Shown here one piece after another: positions 27,052 through 37,114 of a stretch of DNA of 51,429 nucleotides; positions within the stretch are counted from its first letter, which is position 1; each line of letters opens with the position of its first letter. Below the pieces are notes generated by a model. The model had not been told where the DNA came from. It worked only from the letters and a program-made list of their open reading frames with translations, and did no database searches. The translations under genes were made by a program, and so were the position numbers. Location of the stretch: assembly GCA_003557385.1 (NCBI GenBank), contig PWON01000201.1, positions 1-51,429 on the forward strand, read 5' to 3'. The stretch is from Bacteroidales bacterium (GTDB lineage Bacteria > Bacteroidota > Bacteroidia > Bacteroidales > UBA7960).

Positions 27052-27330
27052 ATGAGTCGTTCATTAAAAAAAGGACCCTATATCCACCACAAGCTCGAGA
27101 AAAAAGTACTGGCCATGGCCGGGAGCAGCAAAAAGTCGGTAATCAAGACCTGGTCGCGGGCTTCAATGATCTCCCCGGAGTTTGTGGGGTTGACTGTTGC
27201 GGTGCACAACGGCAACAAATTTATTCCGGTATACATTACCGAAAACATGGTTGGCCATAAATTGGGTGAGTTTGCCCCCACACGCATATTCAGGGGTCAT
27301 GCAGGTAAAAAAGATAAAGGAAAAAAATAA
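27052..27330 (+). CDS. rpsS: 30S ribosomal protein S19
   Basis: 92 aa, 30S head. It starts [19 protein letters not shown] and contains the conserved [20 protein letters not shown] and [16 protein letters not shown]. Lies 28 bp after rplB. Confidence 0.98.
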   Translation: MSRSLKKGPYIHHKLEKKVLAMAGSSKKSVIKTWSRASMISPEFVGLTVAVHNGNKFIPVYITENMVGHKLGEFAPTRIFRGHAGKKDKGKK

Positions 27331-27343
27331 ATAAATTGTTACC

Positions 27344-27748
27344 ATGGGATTAAGAAAACACATCAGGGCTGAGAAACTCAAGGAAGAGAAACAGTCTCAG
27401 TATTTTGCCAGACTGAGGAACTGTCCTACCTCCCCCAGGAAAATGCGCCTTGTGGCAGACATGATCAGGGGAAAGGAAGTCAATAAAGCCCTTGCGATTT
27501 TACGTTTTACAAAAAAAGAAGCCGCACAGCGCCTGGAAAAACTGTTGCTTTCGGCCATAGCCAACTGGCAGAATAAAAATGAAGGGGTGCGCATTGAAGA
27601 GAGCAATCTATACATCAAGGCCATTTATGTGGATGGGGCAAGAATGCTGAAGCGTTTGCGCCCGGCACCGCAGGGACGGGCACACCGCATCAGGAAGCGC
27701 TCCAACCATGTGACCATTTATGTCGACAGTAAAAATACAAACGAATAA
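27344..27748 (+). CDS. rplV: 50S ribosomal protein L22
   Basis: 134 aa, with a beta-hairpin lining the exit tunnel. It contains [19 protein letters not shown] and the C-terminal [19 protein letters not shown]. Ends 13 bp before the rpsC start used here. Confidence 0.97.
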   Translation: MGLRKHIRAEKLKEEKQSQYFARLRNCPTSPRKMRLVADMIRGKEVNKALAILRFTKKEAAQRLEKLLLSAIANWQNKNEGVRIEESNLYIKAIYVDGARMLKRLRPAPQGRAHRIRKRSNHVTIYVDSKNTNE

Positions 27749-27761
27749 ACATATTTCTCAA

Positions 27762-28469
27762 ATGGGACAGAAGACAAATCCAATCGGACTCAGGCTTGGC
27801 ATCATCAGGGGATGGGATTCAAACTGGTATGGCGGTAAACATTACGCTGCCAAACTGGTTGAAGACAATAAAATAAGGAAATATCTGCATGTGCGTCTGG
27901 CCAAGGCAGGGGTTTCCAAAATTTATATTGAACGTACCCTGAAACTTGTAACGGTCAACATTAACACTGCAAGGCCCGGTATCATCATCGGCAAAGGCGG
28001 GCAGGAGGTCGACAAGTTAAAGGAAGAGCTCAAAAAACTTACTAAAAAGGAAATACAGATCAATATCAGTGAGATCAAGCGCCCGGAACTGGATGCCTTT
28101 TTGGTAGCACAGAATGTGGCCAAACAGATCGAAGGCCGGATCTCATTCCGTCGTGCAGTAAAAACTGCCATATCCTCTACCATGCGCCTTGGGGCCGAAG
28201 GCATCAAGGTTATGGTAAGCGGCCGCCTGGGTGGTGCAGAAATGGCACGCAATGAAACTTACAAGGAAGGCCGGATCCCATTGCATACGCTTCGGGCCGA
28301 TATCGATTATGCAAACGTGGAAGCACATACAACCTATGGCCGCATAGGTGTCAAGGTGTGGATTTGCAGGGGAGAGGTTTTTGGTAAACCGGAACTGACC
28401 CCGTTTTTAGAGGAGCCGGCCAAGGCAAGACAAGCCGGGGGAAGGTTTGGCGGCAGAAGGAAAAAGTAA
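27762..28469 (+). CDS. rpsC: 30S ribosomal protein S3
   Basis: 235 aa from ATG 27762 ([20 protein letters not shown]). The open frame extends 14 codons upstream into rplV, but that extension does not look like S3 and would overlap rplV. The KH-type RNA-binding segment has [19 protein letters not shown], and the C-terminal domain has [15 protein letters not shown]. Confidence 0.97.
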   Translation: MGQKTNPIGLRLGIIRGWDSNWYGGKHYAAKLVEDNKIRKYLHVRLAKAGVSKIYIERTLKLVTVNINTARPGIIIGKGGQEVDKLKEELKKLTKKEIQINISEIKRPELDAFLVAQNVAKQIEGRISFRRAVKTAISSTMRLGAEGIKVMVSGRLGGAEMARNETYKEGRIPLHTLRADIDYANVEAHTTYGRIGVKVWICRGEVFGKPELTPFLEEPAKARQAGGRFGGRRKK

Positions 28470-28511
28470 AATAATAGCTTTACAAGTGTCAATCAAGAAA
28501 AGTGTTGAATA

Positions 28512-28931
28512 ATGTTACAGCCTAAGAAGACCAAATACAGAAAAATGCAAAAGGGCAGGATGAAAGGCAATACAAAGCGTGGAGCTGAGTTGGCTTTTGG
28601 TTCCTTTGGCATGAAGGCACTCGAAACAAGTTGGATTACCGGAAGACAGATAGAGGCTGCCCGTCAGGCAATTACACGCCGCATGAAGCGTGAAGGACAA
28701 TTGTGGATCAGGATATTTCCGGATAAGCCCATCACCAAAAAACCCGCGGAAGTTCGAATGGGCAAAGGGAAAGGTGCCCCTGAATATTTCGTAGCCAGGG
28801 TTTGCCCCGGACGAATCATCTTTGAAGCAGACGGGGTTCATATTGATACGGCCCGTGAGGCCATACGCCTGGGTGCACAAAAGCTTCCGATTACTACAAA
28901 ATTTGTGGTAAGAAAAGATTATGTTTATTAA
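28512..28931 (+). CDS. rplP: 50S ribosomal protein L16
   Basis: 139 aa, near the A-site tRNA and important for 50S maturation. It begins [20 protein letters not shown], with the conserved [20 protein letters not shown] (Arg in the PAEVRMGKG segment is often hydroxylated in other bacteria). Followed by an unusual 116-bp gap before rpmC. Confidence 0.97.
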   Translation: MLQPKKTKYRKMQKGRMKGNTKRGAELAFGSFGMKALETSWITGRQIEAARQAITRRMKREGQLWIRIFPDKPITKKPAEVRMGKGKGAPEYFVARVCPGRIIFEADGVHIDTAREAIRLGAQKLPITTKFVVRKDYVY

Positions 28932-28950
28932 TAAGTTGGGAAAAAAAATG

Positions 28951-29047
28951 TAACTTTGCAGCCTTTTTGCAGGGCATAACCTCCAGGTCATAGAGACCCG
29001 GAATTTTTAGCCCTCTGGCCTGCTGAAACAATAAAATTCATGCCGAA
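28951..29047 (+). promoter_or_regulatory. Internal promoter and foldable leader between rplP and rpmC
   Basis: TAACTTTG followed by C (28951-28959) is an exact -7 motif inside the ribosomal operon. The next 90 nt can pair as GCAGGGC with GCCCTCTG/CCTGC-type strands around an inner GGTC-ATAGA-GACC hairpin, giving a branched structure just before rpmC. Most gaps in this operon are under 45 bp. It may be a secondary promoter with an autoregulatory leader; that is inference. Confidence 0.5.
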
Positions 29048-29251
29048 ATGAAGCAGAATGTAATTAATGAAATGTCAACCGGCGAGCTCCACGAAAGATT
29101 GGATGAGGAGAGAAAGCAGTTGCGCAAGTTGAAAATGAACCATGCGGTATCGCCTTTGGAGAACCCCATGAAAATTAAGGACTATCGCAGAACCGTTGCC
29201 CGTATTTTTACTGAGCTCCGGAAAAGGGAATTAGAAGAAACCAAAAAATAA
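29048..29251 (+). CDS. rpmC: 50S ribosomal protein L29
   Basis: 67 aa, two-helix protein at the tunnel exit next to L23. It begins MKQNVINEMSTGELHERLDE and contains the family's NPMKIKDYRRTVARIFTELR. It is the first gene after the internal promoter. Confidence 0.95.
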   Translation: MKQNVINEMSTGELHERLDEERKQLRKLKMNHAVSPLENPMKIKDYRRTVARIFTELRKRELEETKK

Positions 29252-29263
29252 TTATCTCATAAG

Positions 29264-29521
29264 ATGGAAACCAGAAAACCCAGAAAAGAAAGAACAGGTC
29301 TTGTGGTAAGTAACAAGATGGATAAATCTGTTGTTATAGAGGTTTTACGTCGGGTGCGGCATCCCAAATACGGGAAGTTTATCAAGCGGACATCCCGCTT
29401 TATGGCTCATGATGATAAAAATGAATGCAACATAGGAGACACAGTTCGCATAATGGAAACCAGGCCTCTGAGCAAGAACAAATGTTGGAGATTAGTTGAA
29501 ATTATTGAAAGGGCTAAGTAA
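29264..29521 (+). CDS. rpsQ: 30S ribosomal protein S17
   Basis: 85 aa, primary 16S rRNA binder with an OB fold. It starts [20 protein letters not shown] and contains [21 protein letters not shown] and [16 protein letters not shown]. Separated from rplN by 2 bp. Confidence 0.97.
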   Translation: METRKPRKERTGLVVSNKMDKSVVIEVLRRVRHPKYGKFIKRTSRFMAHDDKNECNIGDTVRIMETRPLSKNKCWRLVEIIERAK

Positions 29522-29523
29522 TT

Positions 29524-29892
29524 ATGATACAGCAAGAATCAAGACTTTCAGTGGCGGACAACAGTGGAGCGAAAGAAGTGCTTTGCATCAGGGTCCTTGG
29601 CGGTACCCGCCGCAGATATGCCGGCATCGGCGATAAGATCATTGTAACGGTTAAAGATGCCCTGCCTTCGGGCAACATCAAAAAAGGTACTGTTTCAAAA
29701 GCGGTGGTAGTACGCACGAAAAAACATGTCAGGCGATCTGACGGCAGTTACATCAAGTTTGATGACAATGCCGTGGTATTGCTTACAGCCACAGAAGAAA
29801 TGCGTGGCACACGTATCTTTGGCCCTGTCGCCAGGGAACTGCGTGAAAAACAATTTATGAAAATCGTTTCATTGGCACCTGAAGTGCTGTAA
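29524..29892 (+). CDS. rplN: 50S ribosomal protein L14
   Basis: 122 aa, at the subunit interface. It begins [20 protein letters not shown] and contains [20 protein letters not shown] and the C-terminal [10 protein letters not shown]. Complete and at the family's usual length. Confidence 0.98.
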   Translation: MIQQESRLSVADNSGAKEVLCIRVLGGTRRRYAGIGDKIIVTVKDALPSGNIKKGTVSKAVVVRTKKHVRRSDGSYIKFDDNAVVLLTATEEMRGTRIFGPVARELREKQFMKIVSLAPEVL

Positions 29893-29906
29893 TTGAACAT
29901 ACAATC

Positions 29907-30224
29907 ATGCAAGTGAAGTTTCATATAAAAAGAGGAGACACCGTTAAGGTTATTGCCGGCAACGAAAAAGGTGCCACAGGCAAGGTTTTGATGGTGGATG
30001 TCAAAAAGCGCAGGGCTTTTGTGGAAGGTATCAATATGGTATCCAAGCATACAAAGCCCAATGCGGCCAACCCCCAGGGTGGAATCGTAAAAAAAGAATC
30101 AAGCATTCACATTTCAAACCTGATGTTGGTCGATTCAAAAGATAATCCCACGCGCATAGGCAGAAGATTAAATGACAACAACCGATTGGTAAGGTATTCC
30201 AAAAAGACAGGGGAGGATATTTAG
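29907..30224 (+). CDS. rplX: 50S ribosomal protein L24
   Basis: 105 aa, KOW-domain assembly initiator. [20 protein letters not shown] near the N-terminus is the KOW motif, and [19 protein letters not shown] follows. Ends 2 bp before rplE. Confidence 0.97.
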   Translation: MQVKFHIKRGDTVKVIAGNEKGATGKVLMVDVKKRRAFVEGINMVSKHTKPNAANPQGGIVKKESSIHISNLMLVDSKDNPTRIGRRLNDNNRLVRYSKKTGEDI

Positions 30225-30226
30225 TA

Positions 30227-30784
30227 ATGAGTTATAAACCAAGACTTAAGGAAAAATTCGTCAAAGAAATTATCCCTGCATTGACCAAGGAATTTGGATA
30301 CAAAAATCCGATGCAGGTCCCCAGGTTGGTTAAGATCAGCTTAAACCAGGGTGTGGGCGAAGCCATCACGGACAAAAAGATCCTCGACAATGCCATCGAA
30401 GAGATGACATTGATTGCCGGCCAGCGTGCCGTTCCTACCAAATCCAAAAAGGACATATCCAACTTCAAGCTCAGAAGGGGTATGCCGGTTGGGGTCCGGG
30501 TTACTTTACGCGGAGACAAGATGTACGAATTCCTTGACAGACTGGTTGCTGTATCGCTGCCGCGCATCCGTGACTTTAAAGGTGTCAATGAGAAAGGTTT
30601 TGACGGCCGTGGCAACTATTCCATGGGTGTCCCGGAGCAGATTATCTTTCCCGAGATCAATATTGATAAAGTAAACAAGATAAACGGAATGGATATAAGC
30701 TTTGTTACCACGGCCAATACCGATCGGGAAGCCTTTGCATTGTTGCGTGAATTTGGAGTTCCATTTAAAAACCAGAATAAATAA
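30227..30784 (+). CDS. rplE: 50S ribosomal protein L5
   Basis: 185 aa, binds 5S rRNA and contacts P-site tRNA. Contains [36 protein letters not shown] and the C-terminal [17 protein letters not shown]. Intact and at usual length. Confidence 0.98.
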   Translation: MSYKPRLKEKFVKEIIPALTKEFGYKNPMQVPRLVKISLNQGVGEAITDKKILDNAIEEMTLIAGQRAVPTKSKKDISNFKLRRGMPVGVRVTLRGDKMYEFLDRLVAVSLPRIRDFKGVNEKGFDGRGNYSMGVPEQIIFPEINIDKVNKINGMDISFVTTANTDREAFALLREFGVPFKNQNK

Positions 30785-30791
30785 TCAGATC

Positions 30792-31061
30792 ATGGCAAAA
30801 GAATCCATGAAAGCCAGAGAGCTTAAGAGAGCCAGACTTGTTAAGAAATATGCCGCAAAGCGTGCGGAGTTAAGGGCCAAAGGTGACTGGGAAGGTTTGC
30901 AAAAGCTTCCCAGGAATGCGTCGCCGGTAAGGCTGCACAACCGCTGCCAGCTTACAGGCCGCCCAAAGGGTTATATGCGTCAGTTTGGCATATCCCGTAT
31001 TAATTTCAGGGAAATGGCCAACAAAGGGCTGATCCCGGGTATTACTAAAGCAAGCTGGTAA
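30792..31061 (+). CDS. rpsN: 30S ribosomal protein S14 (zinc-independent form)
   Basis: 89 aa from ATG 30792 ([20 protein letters not shown]). The frame runs 30 codons further upstream inside rplE, which is not S14-like. It is the longer form without the CxxC zinc ribbon; the single Cys is in [19 protein letters not shown]. Ends KASW. Confidence 0.96.
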   Translation: MAKESMKARELKRARLVKKYAAKRAELRAKGDWEGLQKLPRNASPVRLHNRCQLTGRPKGYMRQFGISRINFREMANKGLIPGITKASW

Positions 31062-31091
31062 GTTTAGTTTGTAACATTTTATATTTTAACA

Positions 31092-31490
31092 ATGATAACC
31101 GATCCAATTGCAGATTATCTGACAAGAATAAGGAATGCCGTCAAGGCCAACCACAGGGTTGTAGAAATTCCTGCATCGAATCTTAAAAAGGGCATCACCA
31201 GGATCCTTTTGGACAAGGGATATATCCTCAACTATAAGTTTGAGGATGATAAAGTTCCGGGTAATATCAAGATTGCCCTGAAATATCATCCGGTAACAAA
31301 ACTTCCCGCCATCAATGATATTCAGCGGGTCAGCCGGCCGGGACTTCGCCGTTATGCCAACAGCAAAGAGCTTCCACGGGTGCTCAACGGACTGGGTATT
31401 GCCGTTATTTCTACATCCAAAGGCCTTATCACCGACAAAGAAGCCCGCAAATTAAATGTGGGTGGAGAAATTATTTGTTACGTAAGCTAA
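31092..31490 (+). CDS. rpsH: 30S ribosomal protein S8
   Basis: 132 aa, central-domain 16S binder and, in E. coli, translational repressor of the spc operon. It begins [20 protein letters not shown] and ends with [20 protein letters not shown]. rplF follows after 11 bp. Confidence 0.98.
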   Translation: MITDPIADYLTRIRNAVKANHRVVEIPASNLKKGITRILLDKGYILNYKFEDDKVPGNIKIALKYHPVTKLPAINDIQRVSRPGLRRYANSKELPRVLNGLGIAVISTSKGLITDKEARKLNVGGEIICYVS

Positions 31491-31501
31491 AAAAGTATAC
31501 A

Positions 31502-32059
31502 ATGTCACGAATAGGAAATATCCCCGTAAGTATCCCCGATGGAGTCACCGTTACCGTATCCAAAGACAATGAAGTTATGGTGAAAGGCCCCAAAGGTGAA
31601 CTGAATCAACTTGTTCATCCTGACATCAGGGTTATTGTCGAAGGCAATGAATTAAAGGTTGAACGTCCCAGCGACCAGAAAAACCATAAATCCCTCCACG
31701 GCTTGTACCGTTCATTGATTAGCAATATGGTGGTGGGCGTTTCAGAGGGGTATAAAATTGTTCAGGAACTGGTTGGTGTCGGGTATAAAGCATCGCATAG
31801 CGGACAGGTTCTTGAATTGGCGCTGGGTTATTCGCACAACATTTTTTTCGAGATACCCAAGGAAGTTAAACTGGAAACCATCACCGAAAGGGGTAAAAAC
31901 CCAACCATCTTGCTGGAGTCGCATGACAAGCAGTTAATCGGCCAGGTGGCCGCCAAAATCCGTTCATTCCGTAAACCCGAACCGTACAAAGGCAAGGGTG
32001 TGATTTTTAAAGGAGAGGTAATCCGCAGAAAAGCCGGCAAGGCCGCTGCTGCCAAGTAA
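31502..32059 (+). CDS. rplF: 50S ribosomal protein L6
   Basis: 185 aa from ATG 31502 (MSRIGNIPVSIPDGVTVTVS). An upstream in-frame start at 31475 would overlap rpsH and add nine unrelated residues. The second domain carries the signature RSFRKPEPYKGKGV near the C-terminus. Confidence 0.97.
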   Translation: MSRIGNIPVSIPDGVTVTVSKDNEVMVKGPKGELNQLVHPDIRVIVEGNELKVERPSDQKNHKSLHGLYRSLISNMVVGVSEGYKIVQELVGVGYKASHSGQVLELALGYSHNIFFEIPKEVKLETITERGKNPTILLESHDKQLIGQVAAKIRSFRKPEPYKGKGVIFKGEVIRRKAGKAAAAK

Positions 32060-32088
32060 TAGAAAACAATTAAATTCCTTATAACAGG

Positions 32089-32448
32089 ATGGCAACAAAA
32101 AAGAAAATTGACAGAAGGACAAGGATAAAGTACCGTGTCAGAAAAAGTGTGCGGGGTACGACAGATAAGCCCAGGCTGTCTGTGTTCAGGAGCAATAAGG
32201 CCATATATGCCCAGGTAATTGACGACCTGGCCGGCAAGACGCTTGCTGCTGCTTCTTCACAGGACAAAGAGATGGGTGAAAAAAAGATGACCAAAACGGA
32301 AACAGCACGTGAGGTGGGCAAGCTGATTGCCGAACGTGCCAAAGAAGCTGGCATTGAAACCATTGTTTTTGACCGCAACGGTTATTTGTATCACGGAAGG
32401 GTTAAATCACTGGCTGAAGGAGCCAGGGAAGGAGGCTTAAAATTCTAG
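32089..32448 (+). CDS. rplR: 50S ribosomal protein L18
   Basis: 119 aa, brings 5S rRNA into the large subunit with L5 and L25. Basic N-terminus [20 protein letters not shown], then [18 protein letters not shown] and the C-terminal [20 protein letters not shown]. Three bases separate it from rpsE. Confidence 0.98.
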   Translation: MATKKKIDRRTRIKYRVRKSVRGTTDKPRLSVFRSNKAIYAQVIDDLAGKTLAAASSQDKEMGEKKMTKTETAREVGKLIAERAKEAGIETIVFDRNGYLYHGRVKSLAEGAREGGLKF

Positions 32449-32451
32449 ATT

Positions 32452-32970
32452 ATGGCAAACGTAAATATTAAAAAAGTTAAGTCGAGCGAGATCGAATTCA
32501 AGGACAGGCTTGTAAGCATCCAGCGTGTTACCAAGGTAACCAAGGGTGGCAGGACGTTCAGTTTTTCTGCCATTGTGGTTGTGGGCAATGAAAATGGCGT
32601 GGTAGGATTTGGCCTGGGCAAGGCAAAGGAAGTCACCACAGCCATCAGCAAGGGAATTGATGATGCCAAAAAACACCTGATCCAGGTGCCTGTGTATAAA
32701 GGCACAATACCCCATTTCCAGGAGGGAAAATACAGCGGAGCGCGGATTTTGATCAAACCTGCTGCCCATGGTACAGGTGTCATTGCCGGAGGTGCTATGC
32801 GTGCGGTGCTTGAGAGTGTCGGGGTTACTGATGTACTTGCCAAATCAAAAGGTTCGTCCAACCCGCACAGCGTAGTAAAGGCGACCATTGATGCCCTGAT
32901 GAAACTACGTGATCCCTTTGCTGTTGCACAACAGCGGGGCGTAAGTCTAGACAAAGTGTTTAACGGGTAA
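32452..32970 (+). CDS. rpsE: 30S ribosomal protein S5
   Basis: 172 aa, decoding fidelity and mRNA unwinding. Contains the dsRNA-binding N-domain ([20 protein letters not shown]) and [10 protein letters not shown], and the C-domain [20 protein letters not shown]. Complete. Confidence 0.98.
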   Translation: MANVNIKKVKSSEIEFKDRLVSIQRVTKVTKGGRTFSFSAIVVVGNENGVVGFGLGKAKEVTTAISKGIDDAKKHLIQVPVYKGTIPHFQEGKYSGARILIKPAAHGTGVIAGGAMRAVLESVGVTDVLAKSKGSSNPHSVVKATIDALMKLRDPFAVAQQRGVSLDKVFNG

Positions 32971-32983
32971 ATGATTCAGACAC

Positions 32984-33169
32984 GTGAAAAAATTTAAAAT
33001 TACACAGGTAAGAAGCAGGATCGGAAGGCCTGCCATACAGAAAAGGACACTTGATGCACTAGGTGTCAGACGTATAAATCGTTCGGTAATTGTTACCGGA
33101 ACGCCTCAGATAGAAGGGATGATCAACAAGGTAAAGCACCTTATATCGGTGGAAGAGGTAAAAGAATAA
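32984..33169 (+). CDS. rpmD: 50S ribosomal protein L30
   Basis: 61 aa with a GTG start at 32984 (MKKFKITQVRSRIGRPAIQK). It contains RTLDALGVRRINRSVIV, typical of L30. Present here although L30 is missing from several bacterial lineages. Confidence 0.95.
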   Translation: MKKFKITQVRSRIGRPAIQKRTLDALGVRRINRSVIVTGTPQIEGMINKVKHLISVEEVKE

Positions 33170-33206
33170 TGTCCTTTAGTTCAATATCTTTAAATTTGTA
33201 ATTACA

Positions 33207-33653
33207 ATGGATTTAAGCAATCTTAAACCAGCAAAAGGATCGGTCAGGAGCAAAAAGCGCATTGGCAGGGGAGAAGGCTCCGGAGCAGGCGATACAGCCA
33301 CACGTGGACACAAAGGAGCCAAATCGCGCGCCGGTTTCAGTAAAAAAGCCGGATTCGAAGGCGGTCAAATGCCGCTGGGCAGGCGGGTGCCGAAATATGG
33401 TTTTACTAACCGTAATCGTGTTGCTTATCAGGCGGTTAACCTTGATGCCCTGCAGAAACTCGTCGATAATAAAAAGGTAGATACCGTGGATCTTGAAGTG
33501 TTTATAAAAAACGGACTTGCCTCGAAAAACGAATTTGTAAAAATACTTGGCAGGGGTAAACTGACTGCCAAACTAAATATCACCGCCCATGCCTTTTCAG
33601 AAACCGCTGTAAAGGCCATTGAAGCAAATGGCGGAACTGTTAACCGGATATAG
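33207..33653 (+). CDS. rplO: 50S ribosomal protein L15
   Basis: 148 aa. The Gly/Arg/Lys-rich N-terminal extension (KKRIGRGEGSGAGDTATRGH, KGAKSRAGFSKKAGFEGGQM) threads into 23S rRNA, and the C-terminal globular domain has GRGKLTAKLNITAHAFSETA. It immediately precedes secY. Confidence 0.97.
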   Translation: MDLSNLKPAKGSVRSKKRIGRGEGSGAGDTATRGHKGAKSRAGFSKKAGFEGGQMPLGRRVPKYGFTNRNRVAYQAVNLDALQKLVDNKKVDTVDLEVFIKNGLASKNEFVKILGRGKLTAKLNITAHAFSETAVKAIEANGGTVNRI

Positions 33654-33662
33654 ACCTTAGGA

Positions 33663-35021
33663 ATGAAACGATTTATTCAAACCTTAATCAACATCTATAA
33701 TATTGAGGACCTGCGGATCAGGATTATCAATACGCTGGGTATTATCCTGATTTACCGGCTGGGTTCCTATGTTGTACTGCCAGGGGTTGACCCGCACCAG
33801 TTGCAGGCCCTTCAGGCACAAACCCAGGAAGGACTTCTCGGGCTGTTGAATATGTTTTCGGGTGGCGCATTCTCCAATGCATCCATTTTTGCTTTGGGTA
33901 TTATGCCATATATCAGCGCATCCATTGTGATTCAATTGCTTAGCGTGGCGGTTCCGTATTTTCAAAGGCTTCAGAAAGAAGGGGAGAGCGGACGCAAAAA
34001 GATCAACCAGATTACCCGCTACCTTACCGTATTTATCACAGCTGCCCAGGCTCCGGCCTATCTGGCCAACCTTGTGGCCCAGCTGCCACCCCAGGCCATA
34101 TCACCCTTCGATCCCGGGGCTGCGGGCCCATCACTGTACTTCATGGTATCGTCGGTCATTATTCTGATATCAGGCACCATGTTTGTGATGTGGTTGGGTG
34201 AACGCATTACCGAACGGGGCATAGGAAACGGGATATCGCTGATTATTATGGTGGGGATCATTGCACAGTTGCCTTTCGCCCTTTTTGCAGAGTTTATTGC
34301 CCGCATGGAAGAGGCCGGAGGGGGCTTGGTGATCTTCCTGGTTGAATTGGTCGTTTTGATGTCGGTGGTGGTATTGGTCATCCTGCTGGTTCAAGGGCAG
34401 CGCAGAATTCCTGTTCAGTTTGCCAAACGTGTGGTGGGTAACAGGCAATACGGGGGCGTGCGCCAGTATATTCCCCTTAAAGTGAATGCGGCCGGTGTAA
34501 TGCCCATTATCTTTGCCCAGGCCATTATGTTTATCCCCATAACACTGGCTGGTTTTTCTGATGCACTGAGCGGCTTTGCAGCCACCATGTCGAATTTTAC
34601 CGGCTTTTGGTATAACTTTACTTTTGCACTGCTCATTATATTGTTTACCTATTTCTATACGGCCATTACGGTGAATCCGAACCAAATGGCTGAAGATATG
34701 AAAAAGAACGGTGGTTTTATTCCCGGGGTCAAACCTGGAAAACGAACCGCCGAATTTATTGATAATGTGATGTCGCGCATAACATTGCCCGGTTCTTTAT
34801 TCCTGGCTTTTGTGGCCATTATGCCTGCGCTGGTAAGCTTGATGGGCGTAACCGGTCAATTTGCACAGTTTTTTGGAGGTACATCGCTGCTGATTATGGT
34901 TGGTGTTGTATTGGATACCTTGCAACAGATCGAAAGCCATTTGCTGATGCGTCACTATGATGGCCTGACCAAATCGGGCCGGATCAAAGGGCGTTCATCA
35001 CCCATTGGAATGGCCGGATAA
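33663..35021 (+). CDS. secY: Protein translocase subunit SecY
   Basis: 452-aa channel of the general secretion system in the inner membrane, with about ten transmembrane segments. The N-terminal plug region is followed by FSGGAFSNASIFALGIMPYI (TM2), and GERITERGIGNGISLIIMVG and the cytosolic loop RRIPVQFAKRVVGNRQYGG are present. It exports proteins such as the signal-peptide-bearing ones elsewhere in this window. Classic position in the spc cluster. Confidence 0.98.
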   Translation: MKRFIQTLINIYNIEDLRIRIINTLGIILIYRLGSYVVLPGVDPHQLQALQAQTQEGLLGLLNMFSGGAFSNASIFALGIMPYISASIVIQLLSVAVPYFQRLQKEGESGRKKINQITRYLTVFITAAQAPAYLANLVAQLPPQAISPFDPGAAGPSLYFMVSSVIILISGTMFVMWLGERITERGIGNGISLIIMVGIIAQLPFALFAEFIARMEEAGGGLVIFLVELVVLMSVVVLVILLVQGQRRIPVQFAKRVVGNRQYGGVRQYIPLKVNAAGVMPIIFAQAIMFIPITLAGFSDALSGFAATMSNFTGFWYNFTFALLIILFTYFYTAITVNPNQMAEDMKKNGGFIPGVKPGKRTAEFIDNVMSRITLPGSLFLAFVAIMPALVSLMGVTGQFAQFFGGTSLLIMVGVVLDTLQQIESHLLMRHYDGLTKSGRIKGRSSPIGMAG

Positions 35022-35033
35022 AGTTTGTTTGTA

Positions 35034-35831
35034 ATGATTCAGTATAAAACCACTGAAGAAATTGAATTAATACGCGAAAGTTCTTTACTTGTTGCTAAAA
35101 CCCATGCCGAACTGGCCAGGCACATTAAGCCGGGTATTTGTTCCCTGGAACTGGATCGCATTGCCGAGACATTTATCAGGGATCATGGTGGCACTCCGGG
35201 ATTCAAGGGCTATCAAGGCTTCCCATTCACTTTGTGTGTGTCGCCAAATGAAGTGGTGGTCCATGGCTTTCCGAACAAAGAGCCGCTGAAAGAGGGTGAT
35301 ATTGTCAGCATTGATTGCGGAGTGATGAAACATGGTTATTTTGGGGATTCCGCCTATACTTTTGCCATAGGGGAAATCAGTGAGGAGAAAGAGAGGTTGC
35401 TTAAAACCACCTATCAATGCCTGATGATTGGAATCGACCACTTGAAGGTGGGCAATACCCTTGGGGATGTTGGCTGGATGATCCAGAATCATGCGGAGCA
35501 AGCTGGTTTTTCGGTGGTAAGGGAATTGATCGGGCATGGCCTTGGCCGGGCCCTGCATGAAGCTCCGGAGGTTCCCAATTATGGTAAAAAGGGAAAAGGG
35601 ATTGCCATCAGGAATGGATTGGTGGTGGCCATTGAACCGATGATCAATATGGGGCAGCGTTATGTGGTGCAGGAAAAAGACGGTTGGACCATTAGGACGG
35701 CAGACCGAAAACCTTCGGCACAATATGAACACACACTGGCCGTAGTTGATGGGAAGGCAGAAATACTTTCGACGTTTTTATATATTGAAGATGCGTTAAA
35801 GGAAAATAAAAACAATTCAGTCATTATTTGA
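35034..35831 (+). CDS. map: Methionine aminopeptidase, type I
   Basis: 265 aa from ATG 35034 ([20 protein letters not shown]); a TTG three codons upstream is less likely. It removes initiator Met from nascent proteins. Metal ligands are visible: two Asp in [19 protein letters not shown], His in [18 protein letters not shown], Glu in VVAIEPM and Glu in [11 protein letters not shown]. The active site is complete. Confidence 0.97.
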   Translation: MIQYKTTEEIELIRESSLLVAKTHAELARHIKPGICSLELDRIAETFIRDHGGTPGFKGYQGFPFTLCVSPNEVVVHGFPNKEPLKEGDIVSIDCGVMKHGYFGDSAYTFAIGEISEEKERLLKTTYQCLMIGIDHLKVGNTLGDVGWMIQNHAEQAGFSVVRELIGHGLGRALHEAPEVPNYGKKGKGIAIRNGLVVAIEPMINMGQRYVVQEKDGWTIRTADRKPSAQYEHTLAVVDGKAEILSTFLYIEDALKENKNNSVII

Positions 35832-35838
35832 CAGATTT

Positions 35839-36057
35839 ATGGCAAAACAGGCATCTATACAACAGGACGGAACCGTTACCGAATCATTGGGTAATGCTAT
35901 GTTTCGTGTTGAGCTGGAACACGGCCATGTGATCACAGCTCATATTTCAGGAAAAATGCGTATGCATTATATTAAGATACTGCCCGGCGATAAAGTCAAA
36001 GTGGAAATGTCTCCATATGACCTTACCAAAGGCCGTATTACCTTTAGATACAAATAG
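35839..36057 (+). CDS. infA: Translation initiation factor IF-1
   Basis: 72-aa OB-fold protein that occupies the A site during initiation. It starts [20 protein letters not shown], with [20 protein letters not shown] and the C-terminal [11 protein letters not shown]. Normal length, 7 bp after map. Confidence 0.98.
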   Translation: MAKQASIQQDGTVTESLGNAMFRVELEHGHVITAHISGKMRMHYIKILPGDKVKVEMSPYDLTKGRITFRYK

Positions 36058-36082
36058 TTATATAATATACAAACACGAAGAA

Positions 36083-36199
36083 ATGAAAGTCAGAGCGTCG
36101 GTCAAGAAAAGGAGTTCGGAGTGCAAGATTGTGCGAAGAAAAGGTAAAATCTACGTAATCAATAAAAAGAATCCCAGGTTCAAACAACGTCAGGGATAA
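36083..36199 (+). CDS. rpmJ: 50S ribosomal protein L36 (cysteine-poor form)
   Basis: 38 aa from ATG 36083: [20 protein letters not shown] followed by [18 protein letters not shown]. Only one Cys remains of the zinc ligands (C-x2-C, C, H) found in the zinc-binding form, so this is the zinc-independent type. The frame extends upstream into infA, but that part is not L36. Confidence 0.95.
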   Translation: MKVRASVKKRSSECKIVRRKGKIYVINKKNPRFKQRQG

Positions 36200-36227
36200 G
36201 ATTTACATAACATAGAAAACATTTCAT

Positions 36228-36605
36228 ATGGCACGTATAGCTGGAGTTGATATTCCAAGAAACAAAAGAGGTGCAATCAGCCTCACCTACATTTATGGTA
36301 TTGGTCAGAGCAATGCCCGGAAAATTCTTAAATCTGCCGGTGTTGATCCGGAGATTAAGGTGGAGAATTGGAACGACGAGCAGATGACGAAAATCCGCAA
36401 CGTCATCAATGAAGAATACAAGGTTGAGGGTTCGATGCGGTCGGAAGTACAAATGAACATCAAGCGGTTGATGGATATTGGTTGCTACCGTGGCATACGT
36501 CATCGTATCGGATTGCCCTTGCGCGGACAGAAAACCAAGAACAATGCCCGTACCAGGAAGGGAAAAAAGAAAACCGTTGCCAACAAAAAGAAGGCGACCA
36601 AATAA
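36228..36605 (+). CDS. rpsM: 30S ribosomal protein S13
   Basis: 125 aa, 30S head, bridging to the 50S. It starts [20 protein letters not shown] and contains [20 protein letters not shown] and a basic tail. A 67-bp gap with a 10-bp palindrome (TTGTCGACAA, 36607-36616) and a weak GC hairpin separates it from rpsK. Confidence 0.97.
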   Translation: MARIAGVDIPRNKRGAISLTYIYGIGQSNARKILKSAGVDPEIKVENWNDEQMTKIRNVINEEYKVEGSMRSEVQMNIKRLMDIGCYRGIRHRIGLPLRGQKTKNNARTRKGKKKTVANKKKATK

Positions 36606-36672
36606 GTTGTCGACAATAACGAAGCGGGAGCTTTAAGCGCCCCCTTGATAAGTAGAAAAACAAATAATTACT

Positions 36673-37071
36673 ATGGCTAAAACAAGCAAAGGCGCCAGGG
36701 GTGCCAAGAAAAGAGTAGTAAAAGTTGAGCCACTTGGTCAGGCCCATATTTTTGCTTCTTTCAATAATATTATCATTACCCTTGCCAATCAACAGGGTCA
36801 GGTTGTATCCTGGTCATCGGCCGGGAAGATGGGATTCAGGGGATCCAAGAAGAATACCCCATATGCCGGGCAGATGGCGGCGGGCGATGCTGCAAAAATT
36901 GCATATGACCTGGGAATGAGGAAGATAAAAGTATTTGTCAAAGGCCCGGGCTCAGGAAGGGAGTCTGCGATACGAACACTGCATGCTGCCGGTCTTGAAG
37001 TGGCCGAGATCACGGATGTTACGCCGCTTCCCCATAACGGTTGCCGTCCACCCAAAAGAAGAAGGGTGTAA
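36673..37071 (+). CDS. rpsK: 30S ribosomal protein S11
   Basis: 132 aa, platform protein near the mRNA exit. It contains [40 protein letters not shown] and the C-terminal [16 protein letters not shown]-type end (here [16 protein letters not shown]). Complete. Confidence 0.98.
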   Translation: MAKTSKGARGAKKRVVKVEPLGQAHIFASFNNIIITLANQQGQVVSWSSAGKMGFRGSKKNTPYAGQMAAGDAAKIAYDLGMRKIKVFVKGPGSGRESAIRTLHAAGLEVAEITDVTPLPHNGCRPPKRRRV

Positions 37072-37114
37072 ACACTTATCTTAATGTCAAACATCAAAGA
37101 ATTGTAAAAATCAT

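Noticed and set aside
30702-30791. Upstream extension of rpsN inside rplE, and similar extensions of rpsC, rplF and rpmJ
   Set aside because: The added residues do not resemble the families and overlap the preceding genes. Family-typical starts lie downstream.
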